From Treponema sp. (GTDB taxonomy: Bacteria > Spirochaetota > Spirochaetia > Treponematales > Breznakiellaceae): DNA of 5,489 nucleotides. A program made the position numbers and the translations under genes. Numbering within the stretch: position 1 is the stretch's first letter; each line of letters opens with the position of its first letter. Under the pieces are notes generated by a model that saw only the letters and a list, made by a program, of their open reading frames with translations, ran no database searches and was not told the origin of the DNA. Positions 1-5,461 of the stretch are shown piece after piece. The stretch is from the NCBI GenBank assembly GCA_031275035.1, contig JAISPH010000209.1:1-5489 (forward strand). Direction: 5' to 3'.

Positions 1-2
1 AA

Positions 3-98
3 GCCCGGTATCATTACCACGGAACCGAACATGGCGTGGTCATGTATTCCCACCCCCTCAATGCGGCTGCAAGCAAGTTTGCCATAACCGATGAATAA
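3..98 (+). CDS. Possible C-terminal end of a plus-strand gene, cut by the window edge
   Basis: This frame is open from the left edge to a TAA at 96-98 and would encode about 31 residues ending in ...KFAITDE. The peptide has a natural-looking composition (HGTEHGVVMYSHPLNAAAS), and the gene would converge on buk with a 60-nt spacer, which is a normal arrangement. The other two plus frames are also open for 28-29 codons, so openness alone proves little. I do not recognise the protein family. The frame choice rests on composition and context only. Confidence 0.33.
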   Translation, partial: ARYHYHGTEHGVVMYSHPLNAAASKFAITDE

Positions 99-113
99 CC
101 AACCGGCAGCCGC

Positions 114-158
114 GAACGCTTCATGTGGCGTTCCCGGATTTGTTCGTGTGGTTCCCGG
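114..158. repeat. Imperfect direct repeat and small hairpin in the convergent spacer
   Basis: The stretch 120-137 (TTCATGTGGCGTTCCCGG) recurs at 143-158 as TTCGTGTGGTTCCCGG, differing by one substitution and a 2-nt gap. The first copy also forms a hairpin with upstream sequence: GAACGC (114-119) pairs with GCGTTC (128-133) around an 8-nt loop. Neither strand has a T tract after the stem, so it is not a canonical intrinsic terminator, although it sits where terminators for buk and the left-edge gene would be expected. Confidence 0.4.
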
Positions 159-1232
159 TTAAATTTCTTCGGCCCCGGTGTATTCATTGCACGGTTCCTC
201 TCCCCGCAGGATTCGCAGGGCTCCCAGGGCAAGGGACTCCATCTCGTTTTCACCGGGAAGGATCATAACTTTTCCCAGATACCCTGTACGCCGGCTTATT
301 TCCGCGGTGATGTATCGCGAATAGGCCATGCCGCCGGTCAGGATCACCGCGTCAATGTTACCGCAGAGGGGCGGGGCCATTTCGCCGATGCCTTTGGCAA
401 TCTGGTACGCCTGGGCCTCGTAGACCTGCCTGGCGAGTTCGTTTCCTTCGGCCATCATCTGTTCGATTCTCCGGCAGTCGTTGGTGTGGAGGTAGGCTTT
501 CAGGCCGCTGTCCTTTCTCAGCTTGTCCATGAATTCTTTCTGCGAGTATTTCCCGCTGTAACACAGGGTAACGATATAGTTTAACGGGACGCTGCCTGAA
601 CGTTCCGGGGAAAAGGGGCCGGCGTCATCGGTGATGGTATCCACGATCCGGCCTTTTTCGTGGGCGGTTATGGATATGCCGCCGCCGATGTGGGCCACGA
701 TAAAGTTCATGGCCTGATAGGTCCCTCCCAGCCGGGCCGCCGCTTTGCGGGCCATGGCCTTGGAATTAAGGACATGGGCGAAACTTTGCCGCCGTATCTC
801 AGGAATGCCGGTTATCTTCGCCACATCGTAGAGTTCGTCGGCGCTGACCGCGTCGTAGATATACGCCGGGATGCCCAGGGGTTCCGCTATGCCCCGGGCG
901 ATAAACGCCCCCAGATTGGAGGCATGGGGGTGCGCGTTTTTTAGATCCTCCAGCATTTTTTGGTTTACGCAGTAGCCGCCGCTTTTTACCGGCGGCAGCA
1001 TTCCGCCCCTGCCGACCGCCGCCGACAAACCGGCGGGCTCGACGTTATTTTCCCCCAGCGTCTTTATCACGTAATCCCTGCGCGGCTCCAGCTGATCGAG
1101 GAGGGTGTCGAAGGGTTCCGTTTCTTCAAGCGGATGATCGATGGTTTTTGAAAAAAGCGGACAGGTATCTTCAAAGACCGCTATTTTCGTGGAAGTTGAG
1201 CCCGGATTTATCGCAAGGATGCGGTATGCCAT
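159..1232 (-). CDS. buk: Butyrate kinase (acyl kinase, ASKHA superfamily)
   Basis: The product is a 357-residue cytoplasmic kinase of the acetate/butyrate kinase family. It transfers phosphate from butyryl phosphate (or branched-chain acyl phosphates) to ADP, giving the free acid and ATP. Visible motifs in order are the N-terminal phosphate loop NPGSTSTK (residues 9-16), GRGG (74-77), the second phosphate motif HIGGGIS (181-187) and the adenosine motif TGGMAYS (299-305). The length is normal for Buk (about 355) and shorter than acetate kinase (about 400). The ATG at 1232 is preceded by AGGAG with a 7-nt spacer. It is the last gene of the minus-strand cluster, 43 nt after the IorA fragment, and it pairs with ptb upstream. 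The true acyl chain (butyrate, isobutyrate, isovalerate) cannot be told from sequence. The frame is intact, with no missing motif seen. Confidence 0.96.
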   Translation of the reverse strand: MAYRILAINPGSTSTKIAVFEDTCPLFSKTIDHPLEETEPFDTLLDQLEPRRDYVIKTLGENNVEPAGLSAAVGRGGMLPPVKSGGYCVNQKMLEDLKNAHPHASNLGAFIARGIAEPLGIPAYIYDAVSADELYDVAKITGIPEIRRQSFAHVLNSKAMARKAAARLGGTYQAMNFIVAHIGGGISITAHEKGRIVDTITDDAGPFSPERSGSVPLNYIVTLCYSGKYSQKEFMDKLRKDSGLKAYLHTNDCRRIEQMMAEGNELARQVYEAQAYQIAKGIGEMAPPLCGNIDAVILTGGMAYSRYITAEISRRTGYLGKVMILPGENEMESLALGALRILRGEEPCNEYTGAEEI

Positions 1233-1275
1233 GCTGTCTCTCCTCCCGCAATCCCCCGCGCCGCTCTGCGGAGGC

Positions 1276-1554
1276 TCATTCCGCCGGTTCCTTTCCCCGG
1301 CGCGGGTCCCTGAGGTTTATGCCGGCAAAAGCGTCGGCGGCAACATTCACCCCGACGTGTTTCATGGAGGCCAAGCTCCCCGCCCCGGCCAGGGACGCCC
1401 CGATGGCGGCTTCCAGGTCAATTTCCCGGCAGGCGGTGAGGGTTTCCAAAATCTCCGTGCCGGGCGTACCGGGATACGCGGAAGCAAAACGAACGCCCGA
1501 TTCCCAGGCGCCCCGGGCAATAGCCTCGTTGCCGGTTAAAAGTTTCTTCATCAT
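1276..1554 (-). CDS. IorA-like N-terminal fragment (truncated indolepyruvate/2-oxoacid:ferredoxin oxidoreductase alpha subunit), probably a relic
   Basis: This 92-residue ORF opens with MMKKLLTGNEAIARGAWESG and then YPGTPGTEI (27-35), the hallmark N-terminus of IorA, whose full subunit is about 600 residues with thiamine diphosphate domains and C-terminal iron-sulfur motifs. By recall of the family, roughly a dozen or more residues are missing between the EILE helix and the segment LEAAIGASLAG (47-57). That segment keeps the glutamate (E48) expected to contact the cofactor. After MKHVGVNVAAD (64-74) a further short gap is likely, and the protein ends in a basic tail, so no catalytic core or ferredoxin domain exists. 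The start overlaps the ptb stop as ATGA (1551-1554), implying translational coupling. No enzyme activity is expected. It may be a decayed gene left in frame or a small protein of unknown role; I favour decay. Confidence 0.72.
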   Translation of the reverse strand: MMKKLLTGNEAIARGAWESGVRFASAYPGTPGTEILETLTACREIDLEAAIGASLAGAGSLASMKHVGVNVAADAFAGINLRDPRRGKEPAE

Positions 1555-2489
1555 ACGCTCCCCGGGGAGTCCGGCAAGCCGCCCGGCCCGGAAGCCGCCG
1601 CGGCGGACAGCAGAATGGACAGGTGCTTCTCTTCGGCGCTTGCCCCCCGGGAGGTCAGTACCACGGGAACCGCCGCGCCCACAACGCACCCCGCCATCTT
1701 TGCCCTGCCCGCGAAGAGGAAGCTCTTGCCGATAAGATTTCCGGCGGCGATGTTGGGGGCCAGGAGGAGATCCACGTCGCCGGTTACGGGACTTGAGTAG
1801 CCTTTGATCGCGGCGGCCTCCCTGCTAAAGGCAAGGTCCAGGGAAACAGGCCCCTCGATAAGGCAGCCGCCGAATTCACCTTTCCCGCCCAGTTCCTTGA
1901 GGGCCGCGGCGTCGGCGGTTTCGGGCATCCGCTTGTTGACCGTTTCCGTCGCCGCCAGGACCGCCGCCTTGGGCTTGTCATACCCCAGGACCCCCAGGAG
2001 TCCGAGGGCGTTCCGTAAAATCGTCTTCTTCTGATCGAGGCTGGGGTAGGGGATCATGCCGCCGTCGGTAATAAAGATGAGTTTGTGATAAACCGGCAGC
2101 TCAAAGATCGCCACATGGGACATATCGCCCTCTCCGCGGATCCCCCGGTCCTTGTTGACAACCGCCCGCATCAGGACCGCGGTTTCCAGCTTTCCCTTCA
2201 TCAAAAAATCGCCCCGGCCCTGCCGTATCAGGGCCACGGCCTTTTCCGCGGCTTCTGTTTCGTCCGGGGCATCGACTACCGCGTCGGCCGGTATGGCCGC
2301 TCCCAGTTTTTTTCCCATATCCAGAATCCCGGCTTTGTTTCCCACCAGGATATAGTCAATAAAGCCCTCCCGGGCCGCCCGGGTAACCGCTTCCAGGGTA
2401 TGCTCGTCCTGGGCGGCGGCTACCACGGCCTTCCGCCTGGGTATGCCCCGCAGGCTTGCGGCGAGGCAGTCAAAATTATTCAAAACCAC
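1551..2489 (-). CDS. ptb: Phosphate butyryltransferase (phosphotransbutyrylase)
   Basis: The product (312 residues) belongs to the phosphate acetyl/butyryltransferase family and converts an acyl-CoA plus phosphate to acyl phosphate plus CoA in the cytoplasm. Family segments are visible in order: MKGKLET (97-103), SHVAIFE (124-130), TDGGM (141-145), EGPVSLDLAF (212-221), GDVDLLLAPNIAAGN (237-251) and VVLTSRGASAEEK (276-288). The length matches single-domain Ptb (about 300) and lacks the extra domains of long Pta proteins. The start is GTG at 2489, preceded by AGGAG with a 6-nt spacer; no in-frame ATG lies nearby. The stop overlaps the next ORF. With buk it forms the usual acyl-CoA to acid, ATP-yielding pair. 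The C-terminal tail after residue 296 is rich in Ala, Gly and Pro and looks poorly conserved. Chain-length preference is not predictable here. Confidence 0.95.
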   Translation of the reverse strand: MVLNNFDCLAASLRGIPRRKAVVAAAQDEHTLEAVTRAAREGFIDYILVGNKAGILDMGKKLGAAIPADAVVDAPDETEAAEKAVALIRQGRGDFLMKGKLETAVLMRAVVNKDRGIRGEGDMSHVAIFELPVYHKLIFITDGGMIPYPSLDQKKTILRNALGLLGVLGYDKPKAAVLAATETVNKRMPETADAAALKELGGKGEFGGCLIEGPVSLDLAFSREAAAIKGYSSPVTGDVDLLLAPNIAAGNLIGKSFLFAGRAKMAGCVVGAAVPVVLTSRGASAEEKHLSILLSAAAASGPGGLPDSPGSV

Positions 2490-2515
2490 GGACCTCTCCT
2501 GTAAAATCCAGGGAA

Positions 2516-2546
2516 GCTTTTCCGAAAACTGTAGTTTTGGAACAGC
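2516..2546. repeat. Palindromic repeat element (copy 1) between the aminotransferase gene and ptb
   Basis: TTCC (2520-2523) and AAAAC (2525-2529) pair with GTTTT (2534-2538) and GGAA (2539-2542), leaving one bulged G and a 4-nt loop. On the minus strand the core reads CCAAAACTACAGTTTTCGG followed by AAAAGCTTC, closely matching the plus-strand sequence of the leader palindrome at 5156-5186. It starts about 12 nt after the aminotransferase stop. No T tract follows on the minus strand, so it should not end transcription; it could stabilise or mark processing of the mRNA between the two genes. Confidence 0.6.
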
Positions 2547-2554
2547 CCCGAATA

Positions 2555-3691
2555 TTAAAGCAAACTTTGCGATTTCAAAAGCAGCGCTTTCAGCGTTTCT
2601 ATTTGCGAACTTTTGGGAAGCATCAGCCGGGCCGCGTTTTTATCAAGCTCGTCATAACCCGCACAGCTGACCGTCCAAAGCCCCGCGGTGTCGTAAAGCC
2701 ATGTTTGCAGATCGAAATCCCGGCCCCCTTCCTCGTAGTACAGGGTCATAAGGGGGGTGGTTTCGGCGGTTTGCGCCAGCTTGAATTTCGTGAGCGCCGC
2801 AACGGCGGCGCTTTTGTCCGCTTTGATCCGCTCAATATCGGGGGTGTTGGCCTGGGTTTCAAGAAACCCTATCCCCAGCAGCCGGGCAACGCCGCCGGCG
2901 CTGAACTGGTTTTCCACCTTTTTAAACTGTTCCAAGGTATCGTTGATTTCAGCGCTGGAAGTAATCATGTAGCCCAGGCGTATCCCCGCCAGCCCGAAGC
3001 CCTTTGAAAAAGTTCTGGTAACTACTATGTTGGGATACTTTGGAACCAGGTTGAGGGCGGAACCCGCGATGGGCAGGTAATCCCCGTAGGCCTCGTCAAC
3101 GATGAGAATTCTGTTCATGGAGGCGGCCTTTCCGGCGATCCTTTCGATGTCCGCCAATTCGATTGCCTGCCCGGTCGGGTTGTTGGGATTTTCCACGATG
3201 AAAAGGCTGTAGGCATCGTTCATTTTTGCGATATATTTGTCCGCATCAAATTTGTACCCATGCTGCTTTTCCATGGCGTAGTATTCATACACCGCCCCTA
3301 AGCAGAGGACCTGATCCACATACGCGGTAAACTGCGGGCCCTGGCCCAGCACCTTTTTCCCGCCGGTCAAAAACAGCAGATTCAGGTTTTGTAAAATGTC
3401 AATGGAACCATTGCCCAGGTACATAAAATCCCTGGTGAGCCAGTTGAGCTCCGGACTTTTGTTTCGGTAATACCCGGCAATGGCATCAAGGACCGTTTCG
3501 TCATGGGGATAGTGTTTTATGGCGTCCTGGTCTATGGTTTTAAGTTTCGCAATAAACGCCGGCGGCAGATCCTCGGGGTTTACCCCCAAAGAACAGTCAA
3601 GGTTAATTGCCTGGGGTATTCCGCCTTTCGCGTAATCCTTCATGGGGTAATTTCTGATATGTTCGTTTAAATAAACATTATGCCCCTGCAT
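2555..3691 (-). CDS. Class I/II (fold type I) PLP-dependent aminotransferase, HisC/CobD-like
   Basis: The 378-residue protein has the hallmarks of the histidinol-phosphate aminotransferase branch. These are VENPNNPTG (166-174, with the cofactor-binding Asn171), VDEAYGDY (198-205, Asp199 and Tyr202), the Schiff-base lysine in TFSKGFGLAGIRLGY (Lys230, Arg238), and a late arginine in AARLMLP (Arg355) suited to the substrate carboxylate. The N-terminal segment GGIPQAINLDCSLGVNP recalls the GG...DFS.N.NP pattern of CobD-type threonine-phosphate decarboxylases as well as HisC, so the substrate is unclear. I chose the ATG at 3691 because AGGAGG lies 5 nt before it; a longer frame starting at 3718 has no such site. 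The gene lies 85 nt after the transporter and 65 nt before ptb, with no his or cobalamin genes visible. Context favours amino acid catabolism feeding Ptb-Buk, but that is inference. Confidence 0.88.
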   Translation of the reverse strand: MQGHNVYLNEHIRNYPMKDYAKGGIPQAINLDCSLGVNPEDLPPAFIAKLKTIDQDAIKHYPHDETVLDAIAGYYRNKSPELNWLTRDFMYLGNGSIDILQNLNLLFLTGGKKVLGQGPQFTAYVDQVLCLGAVYEYYAMEKQHGYKFDADKYIAKMNDAYSLFIVENPNNPTGQAIELADIERIAGKAASMNRILIVDEAYGDYLPIAGSALNLVPKYPNIVVTRTFSKGFGLAGIRLGYMITSSAEINDTLEQFKKVENQFSAGGVARLLGIGFLETQANTPDIERIKADKSAAVAALTKFKLAQTAETTPLMTLYYEEGGRDFDLQTWLYDTAGLWTVSCAGYDELDKNAARLMLPKSSQIETLKALLLKSQSLL

Positions 3692-3776
3692 AAATTCCTC
3701 CTCCGGCTGTCCCGGCAAAGCGGGATCTTACTCCTGAGCCGACCCCAAAACCGGTTTGCGCTGAAGCGCGGCACTG

Positions 3777-4883
3777 CTATGCCGCTTTACCCTGCTTGTG
3801 GATTTTATATAGTCCCCAGGTAAGCAGGGGGATGATATAAATGATAAAGAAGCCCCAGGTAATGGTCCCATAGCCCCTTGCAATAAGGCCGGTCAGTCCG
3901 AAATTGGATATGATCATCCCCAAAATCAGGCAGACAATGGTAACAACCGGGGACAGCCATTTCCGCGGCTTTTCGGCCGAGCAGAACTGGCCTTCAAGGC
4001 GTTCCGTGATCGCCTTGATAAAGCCGGCGCCGGTTTCGATAAAGGTCCCGAACAATACCAGCAGAAATATGATATGGAACCAGCGCATATCCAATTTCTG
4101 GAAGATTAAATTCATGGGTACGGTGGAGCTCAGGATATCAGGATACTGGCTTACCATCGTAATAAAGAGCATTACCCCGGGGATAATGCCGATGGCGCCG
4201 GCGATGATCCCCGAGGCGACCGCTTCTTTCCTGCTTTCCATGGCGGGAACGGTGTACAGGATGAACACCACGCAGGCCAGGTTGTAAAAGGCGTATCTTC
4301 CGCCGCCGATAATCAATTCCGGATTGATTTCCGTTACCGCCGTAAGCTGTCCGGCGATGGCGCCGCCGAATTTCATGATACAGAGGATCATAAACACGAT
4401 ATAGACGGCGTACAAAACATAGGACCATACGGACAGCACCTTTATCAGGGTCTTCGTGCCCGCGATTATCAGGTAGCCGACCCCAAAGGCCATGAGGATG
4501 ATGCCGACCCATTTGTTAAGGCCGAAAACATCGTAGAGGTTCGCGCCCGACGCGGCCACCACGACCGAAAGAACCAGAAAGAGCAGGATCAGATAACAAA
4601 TTTCAAACACCACCCAAAAGGGGCCGATGAGCTTTTTGAAAAAATCCCGGTAATTGTAGACCTTAAAGACCCGGGAGAATTCAAAGGTTACCGCGGCCAC
4701 CGCCGAAAAGCACACCAGGGTTACGCACATCCCAAGCAGGCCGCCCAGCGCGCCGTAGGGGAAAAAGAATTCCGCAAGCTCGGCGCCGGTTCCGTACCCG
4801 CCGGCAATTAAGATCGACTGAAAGATAAGTCCCGGGGTAATGAGCCTGATAATTTTGTTTTTGTTCGTAGCAGCCAAAGTCAT
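3777..4883 (-). CDS. YkvI-family integral membrane protein, putative amino acid/cation symporter-like transporter (APC superfamily)
   Basis: The 368-residue product is very hydrophobic, with about ten predicted membrane helices. Approximate spans are 13-30, 45-67, 89-111, 126-143, 152-171, 197-215, 222-244, 269-288, 310-328 and 341-358. The first helix is broken by small residues (SILIAGGYGTGAELAEFF), which matches the G-GF-TG-E signature I recall from Bacillus YkvI and is typical of APC/LeuT-fold unwound substrate helices. Charged loops such as MESRKEA (215-221) and TERLEGQ (293-299) separate helices. I chose the ATG at 4883 because AGGAGG lies 4 nt upstream; the frame extends to 4910 without a comparable site. 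It is first in the cluster and follows a long structured leader. YkvI proteins are largely uncharacterised, so amino acid uptake or export here is inferred from superfamily and neighbours. Confidence 0.82.
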   Translation of the reverse strand: MTLAATNKNKIIRLITPGLIFQSILIAGGYGTGAELAEFFFPYGALGGLLGMCVTLVCFSAVAAVTFEFSRVFKVYNYRDFFKKLIGPFWVVFEICYLILLFLVLSVVVAASGANLYDVFGLNKWVGIILMAFGVGYLIIAGTKTLIKVLSVWSYVLYAVYIVFMILCIMKFGGAIAGQLTAVTEINPELIIGGGRYAFYNLACVVFILYTVPAMESRKEAVASGIIAGAIGIIPGVMLFITMVSQYPDILSSTVPMNLIFQKLDMRWFHIIFLLVLFGTFIETGAGFIKAITERLEGQFCSAEKPRKWLSPVVTIVCLILGMIISNFGLTGLIARGYGTITWGFFIIYIIPLLTWGLYKIHKQGKAA

Positions 4884-4924
4884 AGATCCTCCTCGTTCGC
4901 CGTAAAGCATAATGAGATACTGAG

Positions 4925-4964
4925 CCGTCCATACGGAACGGTACGCCTGAGCGGACTTTGTCCG
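4925..4964. other. Cluster of small inverted repeats just upstream of the transporter gene
   Basis: CGGAC (4952-4956) and GTCCG (4960-4964) form a tight stem around TTT. CCGT and CC (4925-4930) pair with GG and ACGG (4935-4941) around a short loop with one bulged base. These lie between the leader terminator and the transporter ribosome binding site, so they could be operator-like DNA sites or RNA structures affecting translation. The stems are short and could be chance. Confidence 0.3.
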
Positions 4965-5001
4965 AACGATGGGGTTCCGGACATTGTCGAGAAACCAGCT
5001 T

Positions 5002-5054
5002 AAAAAAGAGCCGGTTCCGCGTTTTTAAATTCTGAAACCGGCTCGGCGTTTTTT
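5002..5054. terminator. Rho-independent terminator, bidirectional in form, within the leader
   Basis: GAGCCGGTT (5008-5016) pairs perfectly with AACCGGCTC (5036-5044), 9 bp with a 19-nt loop. On the minus strand the stem is followed immediately by six T residues (5007-5002). On the plus strand a T6 run begins 4 nt after the stem (5049-5054). The minus-strand version is the stronger and lies in the path of the leftward promoter, 118 nt before the transporter start, so it would end transcripts before the first gene unless bypassed. Confidence 0.8.
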
Positions 5055-5072
5055 AATTATGATCCAGGCTGA

Positions 5073-5107
5073 GCCTTTCCCAAAACTCGGTTAATTTTGG
5101 GAAAGGC
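5073..5107. repeat. Palindromic repeat element (copy 2), 13-bp hairpin
   Basis: GCCTTTCCCAAAA (5073-5085) is perfectly complementary to TTTTGGGAAAGGC (5095-5107) with a 9-nt loop (CTCGGTTAA). The arms share the GCTTTCCCAAAA-type sequence with the element at 5156-5186. The loop RNA of the minus strand contains AACCG, complementary to CGGTT in the 5' arm of the terminator downstream, so a 5-bp loop-arm contact is possible. Confidence 0.75.
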
Positions 5108-5111
5108 TTCC

Positions 5112-5139
5112 GAAAAAGCGGTCTAAAGCCCGCTTTTTC
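5112..5139. repeat. Hairpin between two palindromic repeats
   Basis: GAAAAAGCGG (5112-5121) pairs perfectly with CCGCTTTTTC (5130-5139) around an 8-nt loop. It is flanked on both sides by the CCCAAAA-type palindromes, so the three stems form a compact block (5073-5186). On the minus strand a T5 run is part of the stem itself, so it is not a classic terminator. Confidence 0.65.
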
Positions 5140-5155
5140 CAATAAATCTAAGGTT

Positions 5156-5186
5156 GCTTTCCCAAAAACTGAAGTTTTGGGAAAGC
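5156..5186. repeat. Palindromic repeat element (copy 3), 12-bp hairpin
   Basis: GCTTTCCCAAAA (5156-5167) pairs with TTTTGGGAAAGC (5175-5186) with a 7-nt loop. The core is close to the element at 2516-2546 in opposite orientation, and both have GCTGTTC near one end: 5191-5197 here on the plus strand, and on the minus strand beside copy 1. That supports a shared dispersed repeat rather than chance palindromes. Confidence 0.75.
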
Positions 5187-5233
5187 TTCGGCTGTTCAAA
5201 CACGGCCCCTGAAGCCCCGGATACGGAAGCCGG

Positions 5234-5280
5234 CTGCCGCCGAGTTGAGCACGGTGGCAGCAGCCTGAGTTTTTGCCGCC
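5234..5280 (-). other. Mutually exclusive GC-rich stems early in the leader
   Basis: On the minus strand the segment CTGCTGCC (5263-5256) can pair either with GGCGGCA just before it (5280-5274) or with GGCGGCAG just after it (5241-5234); each pairing has one G-U. Such competing partners are the form seen in RNA switches, but GC-rich repeats of GGCGGC also arise by chance. Confidence 0.35.
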
Positions 5281-5325
5281 GGGCTTGTTTTTCTTCCCCA
5301 ATCGCCGATGTTTGATGCATCAGTT

Positions 5326-5354
5326 ATTATAAGACGATTTGTAGAGATTGTCAA
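5326..5354 (-). promoter_or_regulatory. Consensus sigma-70-type promoter driving the minus-strand cluster
   Basis: Read on the minus strand, TTGACA (5354-5349) and TATAAT (5331-5326) are separated by exactly 17 bp. Both hexamers match the housekeeping consensus at every position. The expected start is near 5319, leftward. The surrounding DNA is AT-rich compared with the flanks. No closer convincing promoter was found before the transporter gene, so it is the best candidate for the whole cluster. Confidence 0.88.
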
Positions 5355-5423
5355 ATGGTTTTTTATATGCCTTCAATTCGGAATATAGAAACCTCCACCG
5401 GAAGCCCCGGCGCGGGAAAAAAG

Positions 5424-5432
5424 TGGTATACT
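5424..5432 (+). promoter_or_regulatory. Extended -10 promoter for the rightward gene
   Basis: TGG followed by TATACT (5427-5432) forms an extended -10 element. No good -35 is present about 17 bp upstream, where the DNA is GC-rich, as is common for extended -10 promoters. Transcription would start near 5439 and give a leader of about 23 nt before the ATG at 5462. Confidence 0.5.
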
Positions 5433-5461
5433 CATGAGCGGTCCTTGGGAGGGGACTTGCC

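Larger units (their letters stand above)
4884..5319 (-). promoter_or_regulatory. Long structured 5' leader of the transporter-aminotransferase-ptb-buk cluster
   Basis: A start at about 5319, predicted from the consensus promoter, gives a leader of about 436 nt before the transporter ATG. It contains, in transcript order, two competing GC-rich stems (5280-5234), three strong hairpins (5186-5156, 5139-5112, 5107-5073), a terminator hairpin with T6 (5044-5002) and further small stems (4964-4925). No riboswitch class could be recognised from conserved motifs. The layout fits transcription attenuation, but most of the hairpins may simply be inserted repeats. Confidence 0.5.

Noticed and set aside
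1148..1735. A 195-codon plus-strand ORF across the start of buk, the IorA fragment and the end of ptb
   Set aside because: It is antisense to well-supported genes, is rich in Arg, Pro and Ser as expected from the reverse of GC-rich codons, and shows no recognisable motif.
2456..3007. Plus-strand ORF antisense to the aminotransferase
   Set aside because: The opposite strand carries clear aminotransferase motifs across the same bases; this frame has none.
3692..3718. Upstream in-frame ATG of the aminotransferase at 3718
   Set aside because: The extension would cover the strong AGGAGG that precedes the ATG at 3691, and has no ribosome binding site of its own.
3709..3770. Small hairpins between the transporter and the aminotransferase (TCCCG/CGGGA and GCGC/GCGC)
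   Set aside because: Stems of 4-5 bp without T tracts; likely chance in GC-rich DNA.
4884..4910. Upstream in-frame ATG of the transporter at 4910
   Set aside because: The extension would encode the AGGAGG of the ATG at 4883, and the added residues are not part of the first helix.
5058..5080. Resemblance of the minus-strand text CTCAGCCTGGATCATAA to part of a TPP riboswitch
   Set aside because: Only a few bases match, and the paired upstream conserved box of the THI element is missing.
5254..5272. Weak likeness of ACTCAGGCTGCTGCC (minus strand) to a cobalamin riboswitch B12 box
   Set aside because: The invariant GGAGACC core is absent, and the predicted transcript is too short upstream to hold the rest of the aptamer.
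5053..5301. Minus-strand ORF of 82 codons in the leader, and an overlapping one starting at 5320
   Set aside because: Both run through the palindromic repeats, lack a ribosome binding site, and begin with TTG or at the predicted transcript start; the peptides reflect the repeat sequence.
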